From: Mongoliimonas terrestris
Lineage (GTDB): Bacteria > Pseudomonadota > Alphaproteobacteria > Rhizobiales > Pleomorphomonadaceae
DNA: 64,000 bases
Direction of reading: 5' to 3'
NCBI RefSeq assembly: GCF_001927285.1
Contig: NZ_MSIG01000004.1
Span: 124,001-188,000, forward strand
The notes under the pieces were generated by a model. The model was not told the origin of the DNA. It saw only the letters and a list, made by a program, of their open reading frames with translations, and made no database searches. Shown piece by piece: positions 1 through 9,743 of this stretch. A program made the translations under genes and the position numbers. Numbering within the stretch: the stretch's first letter is position 1; each line of letters opens with the position of its first letter.

Positions 1-1473
1 CCGCTTCAGATACGTCTCGATGCGGGCGTTCGCCTGGTTGGCGGTCTGGACTTCGGCGATCACGCCGGAGACCTGGACGGCGGAGGCGATGGTGGAGGCG
101 GCGGCCTGGTTGACGCCGCCGATCAGGGAGACGACCTCCTGGGTGGCGGCCTGCTGCTCCTCCATGGCGCCGGCGACCGCGGTGGTGAACTCGCGGATCT
201 TGCCGATCACCTCGCTGACGTTGGTGTTGGCGGTGACGGCGGCGGCGGTGTCGGTCTGGATGGCGACGATCTGGGCGCGGATCTGTTCGGTGGCGCGGGC
301 GGTCTGCTCGGAGAGCGCCTTCACCTCGGCGGCCACCACGGCGAACCCCTTGCCGGATTCGCCGGCGCGGGCGGCCTCGATGGTGGCGTTGAGGGCCAGA
401 AGCTTGGTCTGTTCGGCGATCGCCTCGATGAGGCCGGTGAACTCGGTGATGCGCGCGCTGTTGGTGGAGAGGCTACTCATGCGCTCGGTGCAGAGCCGGG
501 CCTGGTGCTCGGCGTCCTCGCTGACGCGGGCGGTCTCGTTCATGCGCAGGTTGATCTCGCGGATGGAGGCGCTCATCTCCTCGGCGGCGGCCGACACGGC
601 GGAGGACTTGGACTGGGCGTCGCGGGCGACGGCGCCGAGTTCGCCGGACGCCTTCTCCAGGCTGGCGGCGACGCCGTTCATGGTGCTGACGATCTGGCCC
701 ACGTCCTCGGCGATCTTGACCCGGTCGGTGACGATCGACCAGGTGAGCATGGGGCCGACATAGCGCCCGTCCGGACCGGTGATGGGCGAGACGTTGAGTT
801 CCAGATGCTCCGGCCCGACGGTGATGACCGTCTTGTGGGGGAGCGCCCGGGTGCCCTCGCCGACCATGGCGCGCTGGTGCTCCGGCCGCTTGTGGAAGAC
901 GTCGATGGACGTGCCCATCATGTTGTCGGCCTTCACCGGCAGGTGTTGTTCGATGCGCTTCAGCGTCTCCTTGCTGGTGCCGTTGACGTAGTTGATCCGG
1001 TAGGTCTTCGGATCGCAGGTCATGACGTTGACCGGCATCTTGTCGACCATCTGGAGGAGGCGGGCGGCCTCCTGGTCGGCGCGCACCTTGGCGGTGACGA
1101 TCTGCCAGACGAGGACGGCGCGGCTGTAGAAGCCCCGGGCGTCGCGCAGGGCCGCGATGTCGAGCTCCAGGATCTCCTCGCCGAGATTGATGGTGGCCTT
1201 GTGCGGCAGGTTCGCCGGGTTGGCCAGCATGGTCCGCTGGTGGCTCGGATTGCGGTGGAAAATGTCGATCGAGGTGCCGACGATGGCCTTCGGGTCCACC
1301 TTGATGAGGTGGCGGATGCGCTCCAGCATCGCGAGCGACGCCGGGTTGGCGTAGTCGATGATGAAGTCGGTCGGCCGGCAGGTCATCACCGCCACCGGCA
1401 AGGCGTCGGCAACCCCGCGGAAGTGAGTGGGAGACAGTCGATCCGAGGTGGAACGGAAGCTGAGGAGCGACAT
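1..1473 (-). CDS. Soluble double-PAS methyl-accepting chemotaxis protein (3' end outside window)
   Basis: Chemoreceptor feeding a CheA/CheW array. The first half holds two related PAS domains, each with a D-[IV]-F-H-[RK]-x-P-x-H-Q-R motif, so the sensor arose by internal duplication. The rest is an MCP signalling domain with the hairpin-tip pattern [20 protein letters not shown] see no hydrophobic segment in the 491 codons present, so the protein is probably cytoplasmic and senses an internal or diffusible signal. The ATG at 1473 is the first methionine ahead of PAS1. The C-terminus runs off the left edge. The ligand cannot be read from sequence; PAS cofactors (haem, flavin) are possible but unproven. 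Confidence 0.93.
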   Translation of the reverse strand, partial: MSLLSFRSTSDRLSPTHFRGVADALPVAVMTCRPTDFIIDYANPASLAMLERIRHLIKVDPKAIVGTSIDIFHRNPSHQRTMLANPANLPHKATINLGEEILELDIAALRDARGFYSRAVLVWQIVTAKVRADQEAARLLQMVDKMPVNVMTCDPKTYRINYVNGTSKETLKRIEQHLPVKADNMMGTSIDVFHKRPEHQRAMVGEGTRALPHKTVITVGPEHLELNVSPITGPDGRYVGPMLTWSIVTDRVKIAEDVGQIVSTMNGVAASLEKASGELGAVARDAQSKSSAVSAAAEEMSASIREINLRMNETARVSEDAEHQARLCTERMSSLSTNSARITEFTGLIEAIAEQTKLLALNATIEAARAGESGKGFAVVAAEVKALSEQTARATEQIRAQIVAIQTDTAAAVTANTNVSEVIGKIREFTTAVAGAMEEQQAATQEVVSLIGGVNQAAASTIASAVQVSGVIAEVQTANQANARIETYLKR

Positions 1474-1692
1474 CGACGGAGTATCCGAGGCTTGGAGGGG
1501 ATCGACCGTCGTCTTGCGACCTCGGCCGGCAGGTGTCTTCCCGCCGAGGTCCACTATGTTTGCGCGGAGTGAAGATTCAGTTGATATTAATCACAAATCC
1601 TATAGTGCCAACATATACGTCAATGCTGTCGATCCAGGTGCGTGGTTGGCGCGTAGACCTCGGGTATTGACACCTGAGGGAGGCCAGTTCCC

Positions 1693-1866
1693 ATGCCGGA
1701 GACCTACAGACATTCCATGCCGAGCAATGCGCAGCAGGCGCGCCAGGACGGCATCGCGCGCCAGTTCGAAACGGTGAACGCCGTCTCGCACACGATCAGC
1801 AGTCTCGCCGAGGATTATCGACGCCTGGCACGCCGCCTGGCCACGATGAAGATCACCGACGTCTAG
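1693..1866 (+). CDS. Small hypothetical protein, 57 aa
   Basis: Short frame from ATG 1693 to TAG 1864-1866. A strong purine-rich ribosome binding site (gagggagg) lies about 6-12 bases before the start. The product is hydrophilic, probably helical and mostly charged (MPETYRHSMPSNAQQ at the start, ending in KITDV), with no signal peptide or membrane segment. It follows an AT-rich stretch (1570-1630) that probably holds its promoter and the divergent promoter of the chemoreceptor. I do not recognise the family. It could be a small regulator or an unannotated alphaproteobacterial small protein. Coding status rests on the Shine-Dalgarno sequence and clean frame only. Confidence 0.5.
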   Translation: MPETYRHSMPSNAQQARQDGIARQFETVNAVSHTISSLAEDYRRLARRLATMKITDV

Positions 1867-2066
1867 GCCGGACCCGGGCCCTGCGGCCCGGCCAGTGCGC
1901 GATCGCGGGACGGGACGGCGAAGCCGGTCCCCATCGCGGACTTGACTGGTTCTGGCGATGCGCGCCGCCGCCCCGGTGTCCGGACGGGTCCCACGCACGG
2001 GGCCTCCGGACGCCGGCGGCGGCCGCTCCGCCTTCGAGCGGCCAAGGGCGCGTCGTGCGGCTCTGC

Positions 2067-2816
2067 TCAGGCGGCGGTCAGCTTGGCGAGCACGTCGTCG
2101 GACACCTCGAAGTTGGAGTAGACGTTCTGCACGTCGTCGTCGTCCTCCAGGGTGTCGATCAGCTTCATCAGCGACTGCGCCTTCTCCTCGTCGAGGGAGG
2201 TGCCGGTCTTCGGCCGCCAGACGCTCTTGACGCTTTCGGCTTGGCCGAGGGCGGATTCCAGCGCCTTCGACACCTCGCCGAGGCTTTCGAAGGCGCAGAG
2301 GATGACGTGGCCCTCCTCGCCGGATTCCACGTCGTCGGCGCCGGCCTCGATGGCCGCCTCCAGCACCGCGTCGGCGCTGCCGACCTCCGGCTTGTAGGTG
2401 ATCTGGCCGACCCGGTCGAACATGAAGGCGACCGACCCGGTCTCGCCGAGGGCGCCGCCCGACTTGGTGAAGTAGGAGCGGACCGCGGAGGCGGTGCGGT
2501 TGCGGTTGTCCGTGAGGGCCTCCACGATGACGGCGACGCCGCCGGGGCCGTAGCCCTCGTAGCGGACCTCGTCGTAGTTGTCCGTGTCGGCGCCGGCCGC
2601 CTTCTTGATGGCGCGCTCCACGTTGTCCTTCGGCATGTTGTCGGCGCGCGCATTCTGGATGGCGAGGCGCAGGCGCGCGTTCATGGCCGGATCGGCGCCG
2701 CCCAGCTTGGCCGCGACGGTGATCTCTCGGGCGAGCTTGGAGAAGATCTTCGACCGCCGGGCGTCCTGGGCGCCCTTGCGGTGCATGATGTTCTTGAACT
2801 GACTGTGTCCGGCCAT
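2067..2816 (-). CDS. yebC: YebC/PmpR family protein
   Basis: YebC-family protein of 249 aa. The family is known as DNA-binding transcription regulators in some bacteria and more recently as translation factors that relieve ribosome stalling. The start [15 protein letters not shown] is the family signature and fixes the ATG at 2816, although the frame stays open further upstream. A GAGG ribosome site precedes it. All three typical lobes appear present, including the [12 protein letters not shown] segment near the C-terminus. In many alphaproteobacteria yebC precedes ruvCAB; here it closes a leftward run with ymdB and fthC. No membrane or secretion signals. Confidence 0.96.
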   Translation of the reverse strand: MAGHSQFKNIMHRKGAQDARRSKIFSKLAREITVAAKLGGADPAMNARLRLAIQNARADNMPKDNVERAIKKAAGADTDNYDEVRYEGYGPGGVAVIVEALTDNRNRTASAVRSYFTKSGGALGETGSVAFMFDRVGQITYKPEVGSADAVLEAAIEAGADDVESGEEGHVILCAFESLGEVSKALESALGQAESVKSVWRPKTGTSLDEEKAQSLMKLIDTLEDDDDVQNVYSNFEVSDDVLAKLTAA

Positions 2817-3011
2817 CGGAGCCTCGGCATGATGTTGAGCCGCGAGGGCGAACGGGCGTCGGCCCCCGTCGGCCCGCGGCAAGGTCGAGGGCCGGTCCGG
2901 CCCAGCGTGGAATGGCGGACTTATAGGCGCTGGACCTTCGGAAATAAAGAGACGGCGAAGGGGGGCTTGTGGCCGTCAGTGTTTGCATTGCCCTGGCACC
3001 CGCCCGAACCC

Positions 3012-3112
3012 TCATCCCGGCGAAAGCCGCGATCCAGCCGACGGTGGATGTCATTTGTTCCAATACGCCCACGGACAAGGACGGTTGGATCCCGGTTTTC
3101 GCCGGGATGACG
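3012..3112. repeat. Family A intergenic palindromic repeat, copy 1
   Basis: Left arm is tcatcccggcgaaagccg followed by gatccagccgac; right arm is ggttggatcccgg then ttttcgccgggatgacg, in inverted orientation, with about 40 bases of variable core. The arms form their own short hairpins (cccggcgaaagccggg). The same layout recurs at 5181, 11376, 19356 and three times at 49112-49551, always between genes. This is a REP-like element with no coding capacity; a role in mRNA 3' ends or DNA architecture is inference. Confidence 0.85.
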
Positions 3113-3119
3113 GGATCTC

Positions 3120-3237
3120 CTAGAGCAATGTCCGACCAAGTTGAAAGACTTGGTCGATGAGACAATGCTCCAGGATATTGAATCTGGAGCGATTTCTTAT
3201 CGACCTGATGATTCCGTCAGGTCGGAAAGCGCTCTAG
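3120..3237. repeat. RIME-like mosaic element with three hairpins
   Basis: About 118 bp bounded by inverted ends: TAGAGC-N4-TCCGACC at 3121-3137 and GGTCGGA-N4-GCTCTA at 3220-3236. Inside are stem-loops CCAAGT/ACTTGG (about 3136-3153), GCTCCAG/CTGGAGC (3168-3191) and CGACCTGA/TCAGGTCG (3200-3223). It is more AT-rich than its surroundings. Size and multi-palindrome design resemble the RIME elements of rhizobia. It lies between yebC and ymdB, next to a family A repeat; together they fill the 442-bp gap 2817-3258. Confidence 0.75.
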
Positions 3238-3258
3238 TCGGAGACCCGAGGCAACGCC

Positions 3259-4077
3259 CTACCAGAAATCCGGCCGGGTCTCGCTGAGGCGCCCGCCGAG
3301 GCGCAGGGGCGCGATCTTTTCGGCGAGGCCGGTGCGGTCGGAGACCTCCACGCAGACGCCAGAGAGGGTGGGCTCGCCCATGGCGGGCTGGAAGCGGCCG
3401 CCGGGGATCTTGCGCAGGAACCGGCTGACCGGCTCCTCCTTCTCCATGCCGAGCACGCTGTCGTAGTCGCCGGTCATGCCGGCGTCGGACATGTAGGCGG
3501 TGCCGCCGGAGAGGATCTGGTGGTCGGCGGTCGGCACGTGGGTGTGGGTGCCGACGACGAGGCTCGCCCGCCCGTCGAGGAAGTGGCCCATGGCCTGCTT
3601 CTCGGAGGTCGCCTCCGCGTGCACATCCACAAGCACCGCGTCGGCCTGCTCGCCGAGCGGGCAGGCGGCGAGTTCGCGCTCGATCGCCTGGAAGGGATCG
3701 TCGAGGGCGTCCATGAAGACGCGGCCCATGACGTTGGCGACGAGCACGCGCGCGCCGTTGCGGGCGACGAAGAGGTTGGCGCCGCGCCCCGGCGTGCCGG
3801 CGGGGAAGTTGGCGGGGCGCAGGAGGCGGTCGACCCGCTCGATGTAGACGAGGGTCTCGCGCTGGTCCCAGATGTGGTTGCCGGTGGTGACCGCGTCGGC
3901 GCCGGCGTCGAGGATGGTCTGGCAGATCTCCTCGGTGATGCCGAAGCCGCCGGCGGAATTCTCCCCGTTCACCACCACGAAATCCAGGCGGTAGTCGGCG
4001 ACGAGGCCCGGCAGCTTGTCCGCGATGGCGGTCCGGCCGGACCGGCCCACCACGTCCCCGACGAAAAGCATGCGCAT
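3259..4077 (-). CDS. YmdB-family metallophosphoesterase
   Basis: Metallophosphoesterase of 272 aa, family TIGR00282/YmdB, a cytoplasmic phosphodiesterase with a dinuclear metal site; B. subtilis YmdB hydrolyses cyclic nucleotides. Metal-site motifs are visible: FVGDVVGRSG at the N-terminus, VNGENSAGG, TTGNHIWD and GTHTHVPTADH. Length is normal for the family. It lies 34 bp downstream of the formyltetrahydrofolate cyclo-ligase gene, a pairing common in alphaproteobacteria, so co-transcription is likely. The start could also be the second Met, two codons in. The physiological role in proteobacteria is not established. Confidence 0.93.
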   Translation of the reverse strand: MRMLFVGDVVGRSGRTAIADKLPGLVADYRLDFVVVNGENSAGGFGITEEICQTILDAGADAVTTGNHIWDQRETLVYIERVDRLLRPANFPAGTPGRGANLFVARNGARVLVANVMGRVFMDALDDPFQAIERELAACPLGEQADAVLVDVHAEATSEKQAMGHFLDGRASLVVGTHTHVPTADHQILSGGTAYMSDAGMTGDYDSVLGMEKEEPVSRFLRKIPGGRFQPAMGEPTLSGVCVEVSDRTGLAEKIAPLRLGGRLSETRPDFW

Positions 4078-4111
4078 GGGACGGTGGGCTCCTTGGTCGA
4101 ACGGGTCCGGC

Positions 4112-4795
4112 TCAGCGGCCGGCGGGGCGGATGATCTCGCGCTCGGTGAGCACCAGGTGAAGCGGCACGTCGTGCGCCTCCATGGGCACCGCCTCCGCTT
4201 CCTGCACCGAGAAGCCCACGCCGATCAAGCGCGGATCGCGCCCCTCGGCGCGAAGCCGCGCGATCGTGATGTCGTAGAAGGCCTTGCCGTACCCGATCCG
4301 GCCGCCGGCGCGGTCGAACACGGAGAGCGGCACCAGCATGACGTCCGGCACCACCTCCGGGGCCTCCGGCGGCGGGCCGTAGGTGCCGAAGCCGAGGGGG
4401 ACGAGGTCCACGTCGGGCAGCCAGCGGCGGAAGACGAGGTCGGGCTTGCGCATGATCGGCAGGCCGACCGGGTGGCCGGCGGCGTGGAGCGCTTCGATCA
4501 GCGGGCGAAGATCCACCTCCGAGCGGATCGGCAGGAAGGCCGACACGGCGGTGCCGGGGGCAAGGTCGAGCGCCGCGATCCGATCCGCGATCGCGCGCGA
4601 TCCGGCTTCGCGCGCGGCGGGTGTCAGCGCGTCGCGGCGGGCGAGGCTCTCGGCCCGGAGCGCCGCCTTGCGGACGGCGAGAGCCTCGGCGGTGGGATCA
4701 GCAGACGGGGAGGGGCTGGCGGGCTGGTCGGCCAAGGGCGGGTCTCCGCGGGATCGGTCGGCGGGCGCGAGGCCGCTGGGGCCGGCGGGCGGCAC
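4112..4795 (-). CDS. 5-formyltetrahydrofolate cyclo-ligase
   Basis: Converts 5-formyl-THF to 5,10-methenyl-THF with ATP (fthC/ygfA/MTHFS family), returning stored folate to one-carbon metabolism. Family landmarks: an N-terminal basic helix (RKAALRAESLARRDAL), LGFGTYGPPPEAPEV, and the phosphate-binding GRIGYGKAFYD. The first ~35 residues (Pro/Ala/Ser-rich) have no counterpart I recognise, so the true start may be further in, for example the TTG at residue 22. It lies just downstream of the 6S RNA gene, the classical ssrS-ygfA linkage. Confidence 0.93.
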   Translation of the reverse strand: MPPAGPSGLAPADRSRGDPPLADQPASPSPSADPTAEALAVRKAALRAESLARRDALTPAAREAGSRAIADRIAALDLAPGTAVSAFLPIRSEVDLRPLIEALHAAGHPVGLPIMRKPDLVFRRWLPDVDLVPLGFGTYGPPPEAPEVVPDVMLVPLSVFDRAGGRIGYGKAFYDITIARLRAEGRDPRLIGVGFSVQEAEAVPMEAHDVPLHLVLTEREIIRPAGR

Positions 4796-4849
4796 GATGG
4801 GACTGCCGATGCGCTGTGTCGCGCCTGACCGGCGCGACCGGCGGGCGGA

Positions 4850-4985
4850 TGTAGCGAGTGTGACGTCCCGCGGCGACCGTTGGAAGTTCGATCCCGGGAA
4901 CCTACAGCGTAGGTGGGAGCCGTTTGTCCGAGCCCACGAGCCCGGTCAGGTACAGCCCCCTTTGGGAATCGTAAGGCCCCGGGGA
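4850..4985 (-). ncRNA. ssrS: 6S RNA
   Basis: RNA that mimics an open promoter and sequesters sigma70 RNA polymerase. Read leftward, the stretch contains sequence I recognise from alphaproteobacterial 6S RNA, including CUUACGAUUCCC, CUGACCGGGCUCGUGGGC, CGGACAAACGGCUCCCACCU and UGUAGGUUCCCGGGAUCGA. Its position between zapA and the formyltetrahydrofolate cyclo-ligase gene is the conserved one. A TAATAT -10 box lies at 4985-4990 with a TTGCTG about 19 bases further upstream. The ends are estimates, and the RNA could extend 20-30 bases on either side. Confidence 0.78.
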
Positions 4986-5100
4986 TATTAGAGTTCCTGA
5001 CGCGAAGCGCAGCAACGTCACGGAGTGAATATAGGGGGTCGGAGGGGGGAGTGGAAGAGGGGGGATGAGGAGTGGATCGAGGTGGGTAGGAAAGCGCGGG

Positions 5101-5128
5101 TGGTCCGCCTTCGCGGATCATGGCGATG
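5101..5128. repeat. Half copy of family B repeat
   Basis: tggtccgccttcgcggatcatgg is one arm of the family B element seen whole at 11550, 11691 and 19541; the partner arm is missing here. It lies between the 6S RNA promoter and a family A repeat. Confidence 0.6.
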
Positions 5129-5180
5129 AAGGAGGGTCGTAAGCGCTTCTCGATGGTGGCAATGGTGCGTTCGGTTCGGC

Positions 5181-5281
5181 GTCATTCCGGCGAAAGCCGG
5201 GATCCAGCCGACGCGGATGCAGGGTGTGACGTTGAGGAGGGGGACGGGACGGTTGGGCCCCGGCCTTCGCCGGGGTGACGA
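5181..5281. repeat. Family A repeat, copy 2, in the zapA-6S RNA gap
   Basis: gtcattccggcgaaagccggg with gatccagccgac on the left; ggttgggccccgg then ccttcgccggggtgacg on the right. It lies in the 5020-5482 gap between the 6S RNA promoter and zapA. The same gap holds a 7-bp hairpin CTTGGCG/CGCCAAG at 5333-5353. I see no gene in the rest. Confidence 0.85.
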
Positions 5282-5482
5282 TCGGGATTACATGGACAGG
5301 ATACGACCGAGCGACCTCTGCTCTCCAGCACGCTTGGCGTTCGAAGCGCCAAGGTCTCCAGGAGTTGGCGCCGGATCGGGCCGGATCTTGCGCGTTCCGT
5401 ACCGCCTTTTGCCTCAGCCCTCTCGCGTCCCCGCACCGCCCCTTCCCTTCAGACCTCCCGCCTCCCCCTCCGCTCCTTCGCC

Positions 5483-5854
5483 TCACCCCTCCCGCTTGCC
5501 CCCTGCCAGCGCCTCGGCGAGCGATTCGATGCGGGTGGCGGTGGTGAGGAGGGCGTCGGCGAGGCGGGATTCCAGGAGGGCGTGGGCTTCGGCCATGCGG
5601 TCGCTCTCGGCGCGGGCCTCGGCGAGGTCGGCGGTGAGGGCGTCGAGGCGGCGTTCGGTCTCCACCATGCGGTCGAGCACCGTGATGGCGCTCATCACGG
5701 TGAGCCGCTGGTCGCCGATTTCGCCGAACACGCCGCGCAGCTGGTCGATGGTCTGGTCGAGCCGGCTCGCGAGGCCGAGGAGGTGCTCCTCCTGGCCGTC
5801 GTCGCAGGCCATGCGGTAGGTCTTGCCGGCGATGGTGACGGTCACCTGGGCCAT
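5483..5854 (-). CDS. zapA: Cell division protein ZapA
   Basis: Protein of 123 aa that promotes FtsZ protofilament bundling at the division ring. The N-terminal globular ZapA domain is plain (MAQVTVTIAGKTYRMACDDG, then EEHLLGLASRLDQTI and a GDQRLTVMSAITVLDRM helix), followed by a long coiled coil to the C-terminus. It begins 3 bp after the stop of the DUF4164 gene and is surely co-transcribed with it. This DUF4164-zapA-6S RNA order is typical of Hyphomicrobiales. Confidence 0.94.
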   Translation of the reverse strand: MAQVTVTIAGKTYRMACDDGQEEHLLGLASRLDQTIDQLRGVFGEIGDQRLTVMSAITVLDRMVETERRLDALTADLAEARAESDRMAEAHALLESRLADALLTTATRIESLAEALAGGKREG

Positions 5855-5857
5855 GGA

Positions 5858-6139
5858 TCACCCGCCGTGCGCGTCGAGGACCGCGCGGATGGATTCCATC
5901 GCGGCGACGAGGCGGCGCGACACCTCGCGGTTGGCGTCTTCCAGGCGGCCGGAGCGCGCCATGGCGCCGTCGAGGTCCATCGCGAGGCGCGAGCGGTCCT
6001 CGCCGAGGCGAGCCAGTTCGTCCTCCAGCGTGGCGATGGTGCGGTCGGCGCCCTGACGCCGCCCGACAGCGGCTTCCAGACGGTCGACCGCCCGGTCGAG
6101 AGTCGCAAGGGCCGCGTCCAGCGACACCGTATCGGCCAT
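5858..6139 (-). CDS. DUF4164 family coiled-coil protein
   Basis: Acidic, almost fully helical protein of 93 aa (MADTVSLDAALATLDRAVDRLE at the start) matching the DUF4164 family of alphaproteobacteria. Heptad-like Leu/Ala spacing runs through the whole protein, so it is probably a dimeric coiled coil. The start at 6139 is the family start; an earlier Met at 6211 would add a basic stretch not typical of the family. It is first in an operon with zapA and may assist ZapA at the septum, but that is inference from linkage. Confidence 0.85.
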   Translation of the reverse strand: MADTVSLDAALATLDRAVDRLEAAVGRRQGADRTIATLEDELARLGEDRSRLAMDLDGAMARSGRLEDANREVSRRLVAAMESIRAVLDAHGG

Positions 6140-6308
6140 GCCATGCCTCCGTCGACCGTCGGACGACGACGGTCCTCGTCTGTTTGACCACGATTCTCGC
6201 CGCGTTGCCACCGGCGCACTCGCGCAAGGGTCGAACCGGACGTCAGAAACATATGATAAGTCACCCTTTTTGGTGGCGCCAGCCGGGAAGAGGCGCGAAG
6301 GCGCGGCG

Positions 6309-6336
6309 TTGACAGGTTGTTACCGCCTGCTATTGA
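6309..6336 (+). promoter_or_regulatory. Predicted sigma70-type promoter for tkt
   Basis: TTGACA at 6309-6314, 16-bp spacer, TATTGA at 6331-6336, about 170 bp before tkt. It lies in the 365-bp divergent gap 6140-6504. The other half of the gap (6235-6275) is AT-rich and likely carries the leftward promoter for DUF4164-zapA. No gene seen in the gap. Confidence 0.5.
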
Positions 6337-6504
6337 TCCGGCCGAACAAGGCTCTGGTCCGTGTTTTCCGCCGCTCCGCGCCTTCGCCGGCGGCGCGGAA
6401 GGCCGCCCGCGCGAGGGGAAAGCCCCCGCCGCGGGTGGGTTCTTCCGAAGGACGCGGATGACGGCGGTCCGCCACTGACCGCTTAGCGCGAGATAGGATC
6501 CAGC

Positions 6505-8496
6505 ATGACCGATCTGTCCTCCATTCCGGCCATGGCCAACGCCATCCGGGCCCTTTCCATGGACGCGGTGGAGAAGGCCAAGTCGGGCCATCCGGGCATG
6601 CCGATGGGCTGCGCGGACATCGCCGCCGTGCTGTTCGGAGAGGCCATCAAGTATGACGCCGCCGCCCCCTACTGGCCGGACCGGGACCGCTTCATCCTCT
6701 CGGCCGGCCACGGCTCCATGCTGCTCTACTCGGTGCTGCACCTGATCGGCGTCGCCGACATGAGCCTCGACGAGATCCGCAATTTCCGCCAGCTCGGCTC
6801 CAGGACGGCCGGCCATCCGGAGTTCGGCTACGCCGCCGGCATCGAGACCACCACCGGGCCGCTCGGCCAGGGGCTCGCCATGTCGGTCGGCTTCGCCCTC
6901 GGCGAGCGGCTGATGAACGCCCGCTTCGGCGACGACCTCGTCGACCACCGCACCTATGTGATCGCCGGCGACGGCTGCCTGATGGAGGGCATCAGCCACG
7001 AGGCCATCTCGCTCGCCGGCCACCTGAAGCTGAACAAGCTGGTGGTGATCTGGGACGACAACGGCATCTCCATCGACGGCCCGGTGTCGCTGTCGGAGAC
7101 CGGCGACATCCTGAAGCGCTTCGAAGCGGCCGGCTGGGCGACTTCGCGCATCGACGGCCACAACCCGAGCGAGATCGCGGCGGCGCTGGCGGCGGCCAAG
7201 ACCTCCGACAAGCCGGTGCTGATCGCGGCGAAGACCGTGATCGGCAAGGGCGCGCCGAACAAGGCCGGCAGCCACGCGGTGCATGGCGCGCCGCTCGGCG
7301 GCGACGAGATCGCGGCCGCCCGGCAGGCGCTCGGCTGGACCGCGGCGCCGTTCGAGGTGCCGGCGGAGATCCTGGCCGACTGGCGCGCGGCGGGCCGGCG
7401 TTCGGCCGACGCGCGGGCGGCCTGGGAGGCCCGGCTCGCGGCGGCGGCCCCGGCGGTGCGGGCCGAGTTCGAGCGGCGCATCAAGGGCGGCCTGCCGGCG
7501 GACTTCGCCGCGGCGGTTGCGGCCTACAAGGCCGAGCTCGTCGCCACCAAGCCGAAGGTCGCCACGCGCAAGTCGTCCGAGATGGCGCTGGAGGTGATCA
7601 ACAAGGCGGTACCGGAGATGATCGGCGGCTCGGCCGACCTCACCGGCTCCAACCTCACCAAGACCAAGGGCCAGCCGCCGGTGATGCCGGGCGACTACAG
7701 CGGCAGCTACATCCACTACGGCATCCGCGAGTTCGGCATGGCGGCGGCCATGAACGGGCTGGCGCTCCACGGCGGGCTGATCCCCTACGGCGGCACCTTC
7801 CTGGTCTTCTCCGACTACGCCCGCCCGGCGATCCGTCTCGGCTCGCTGATGCACCAGCGGGTGATCCACGTGCTCACCCACGATTCGATCGGCCTCGGCG
7901 AGGACGGCCCGACCCACCAGCCGGTGGAGCATCTGGCGGCGCTTAGGGCCATCCCGAACCTCATCGTGTTCCGCCCGGCCGACGCGGTGGAGACCCTGGA
8001 GGCCTGGGAGGTGGCGGTGACCGAGCGGGCCCGGCCGTCGGTGCTCGCCCTCTCGCGGCAGAACCTGCCGGCGCTCCGCACGACCGAGACGGCGGAGAAC
8101 CTCGTCGCCAAGGGCGCCTACGAGATCGCGCCGGCGGCTGGCGAGGCGGTGGTGTCGCTCTTTGCCACCGGCTCGGAGGTGTCGCTCGCGGTCGCCGCCA
8201 AGGCGATCCTGGAGGCCGCCGGCCATCCGACGCGCGTGGTCTCGGTGCCGAGCTTCGAGCTCTTCGCCGCCCAGCCGGAGGGCTATCGGGCCGCGGTGAT
8301 CGGCACGGCCAAGGTGAAGGTCGCCGTGGAGGCCGCCATCCGCCAGGGCTGGGACGCGGTCATCGGCTCGGACGGGATCTTCGTCGGCATGTCGGGCTTC
8401 GGCCTCTCCGGCCCGGCGGAGAAGGTCTACGCCCACTTCGGCATCACCGTTGAGGCGGTGGCCGACAAGGCGCAGGCCGCGCTTGCAAAGGCGTGA
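6505..8496 (+). CDS. tkt: Transketolase
   Basis: Thiamine-diphosphate enzyme of 663 aa moving two-carbon ketol units in the pentose phosphate and Calvin-type pathways. The TPP-binding motif is clear ([10 protein letters not shown] followed about 25 residues later by VIWDDN), as are the [13 protein letters not shown]-terminal motif and the pyrimidine domain ([30 protein letters not shown]). Full family length. It starts the tkt-gap-pgk gene set, though 229 bp separate it from gap, so gap may have its own promoter. Confidence 0.97.
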   Translation: MTDLSSIPAMANAIRALSMDAVEKAKSGHPGMPMGCADIAAVLFGEAIKYDAAAPYWPDRDRFILSAGHGSMLLYSVLHLIGVADMSLDEIRNFRQLGSRTAGHPEFGYAAGIETTTGPLGQGLAMSVGFALGERLMNARFGDDLVDHRTYVIAGDGCLMEGISHEAISLAGHLKLNKLVVIWDDNGISIDGPVSLSETGDILKRFEAAGWATSRIDGHNPSEIAAALAAAKTSDKPVLIAAKTVIGKGAPNKAGSHAVHGAPLGGDEIAAARQALGWTAAPFEVPAEILADWRAAGRRSADARAAWEARLAAAAPAVRAEFERRIKGGLPADFAAAVAAYKAELVATKPKVATRKSSEMALEVINKAVPEMIGGSADLTGSNLTKTKGQPPVMPGDYSGSYIHYGIREFGMAAAMNGLALHGGLIPYGGTFLVFSDYARPAIRLGSLMHQRVIHVLTHDSIGLGEDGPTHQPVEHLAALRAIPNLIVFRPADAVETLEAWEVAVTERARPSVLALSRQNLPALRTTETAENLVAKGAYEIAPAAGEAVVSLFATGSEVSLAVAAKAILEAAGHPTRVVSVPSFELFAAQPEGYRAAVIGTAKVKVAVEAAIRQGWDAVIGSDGIFVGMSGFGLSGPAEKVYAHFGITVEAVADKAQAALAKA

Positions 8497-8725
8497 GGGA
8501 TAGCCGGTTCCGGGGCGGTTGCCGACGCGACTATTGTCGCGCCGCACAACGCCCCGGCGCCGGTGTAGCGTTAGGCAATTTCGCCACGGGGTGTGGACTG
8601 CAAACCGGCACGGGGATAAACCCTGGCCATCCACGCCCTCGGCCCCCCATCCCGCGCCCGAGGCGCGGACCCGCCGCCGCCCGCAACAAGCCGGGCGCGA
8701 AGTCTTGGATCAAGGAGTGACGCGC

Positions 8726-9733
8726 ATGGCTGTCAAGGTCGCCATCAACGGGTTCGGTCGCATCGGGCGCAACGTGCTGCGCGCCATCATCGAGTCGGGT
8801 CGCACCGACATCGAGGTGGTGGCCATCAACGACCTCGGCCCCGTCGAGACCAACGCCCACCTGATGCGCTACGACAGCGTCCACGGCAAGTTCCCCGGCA
8901 CCGTGACCGTGTCGGGCGACACCATCGACGTGGGCCGCGGCCCGATCAAGGTGACGGCGGTCCGTAATCCGGCGGAGCTGCCGCACAAGGACCTCGGGGT
9001 GGAGATCGCCCTCGAATGCACCGGCATCTTCACCTCGCGCGAGAAGGCCGCCGCCCACCTGACGGCCGGCGCCAAGCGGGTGATCGTGTCGGCCCCGGCC
9101 GACGGCGCCGACCTGACGGTCGTCTACGGCGTCAACCACGACAAGCTCACCAGCGAGCACGTGGTGATCTCCAACGCCTCGTGCACCACCAACTGCCTCG
9201 CGCCGGTCGCCAAGGTCCTCAACGATGCGGTCGGCATCGAGAAGGGCTTCATGACCACCATCCACAGCTACACCGGCGACCAGCCGACGCTCGACACCAT
9301 GCACAAGGACCTCTACCGCGCCCGCGCGGCGGCCATGTCCATGATCCCGACGTCGACGGGCGCCGCCAAGGCCGTCGGCCTGGTGCTGCCGGAGCTGAAG
9401 GGCAAGCTGGACGGCGTCGCCATCCGCGTGCCGACCCCGAACGTGTCGGTGGTGGACCTCGTCTTCACCGCCAAGCGGGCGACCAGCGTGGAAGAGATCA
9501 ACGCGGCCATCAAGGCGGCGGCGGACGGCCCGCTGAAGGGCGTGCTCGGCTACACCACCGAGCCCAACGTCTCGATCGACTTCAACCACGACCCGCACTC
9601 GTCCACCTTCCACATGGACCAGACCAAGGTGATGGACGGCGTGCTCGTGCGCATCCTCTCCTGGTACGACAACGAATGGGGCTTCTCCAACCGCATGGCG
9701 GACACCGCCGTGGCGCTCGGCAAGACCCTCTGA
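8726..9733 (+). CDS. gap: Glyceraldehyde-3-phosphate dehydrogenase, type I
   Basis: Protein of 335 aa catalysing NAD(P)-dependent oxidation of glyceraldehyde-3-phosphate. Rossmann start [16 protein letters not shown]; catalytic motif [12 protein letters not shown] with nucleophile Cys153; C-terminal [12 protein letters not shown]. The ATG at 8726 is chosen over upstream in-frame starts because AAGGAG lies 9 bp before it and the family begins here. Followed by an intrinsic terminator. Cofactor preference was not determined. Confidence 0.97.
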   Translation: MAVKVAINGFGRIGRNVLRAIIESGRTDIEVVAINDLGPVETNAHLMRYDSVHGKFPGTVTVSGDTIDVGRGPIKVTAVRNPAELPHKDLGVEIALECTGIFTSREKAAAHLTAGAKRVIVSAPADGADLTVVYGVNHDKLTSEHVVISNASCTTNCLAPVAKVLNDAVGIEKGFMTTIHSYTGDQPTLDTMHKDLYRARAAAMSMIPTSTGAAKAVGLVLPELKGKLDGVAIRVPTPNVSVVDLVFTAKRATSVEEINAAIKAAADGPLKGVLGYTTEPNVSIDFNHDPHSSTFHMDQTKVMDGVLVRILSWYDNEWGFSNRMADTAVALGKTL

Positions 9734-9743
9734 AACGACGACG

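Noticed and set aside
5842..8634. A 930-codon minus-strand frame over tkt
   Set aside because: Antisense to a full-length transketolase, with arginine- and alanine-rich composition and no family signature.
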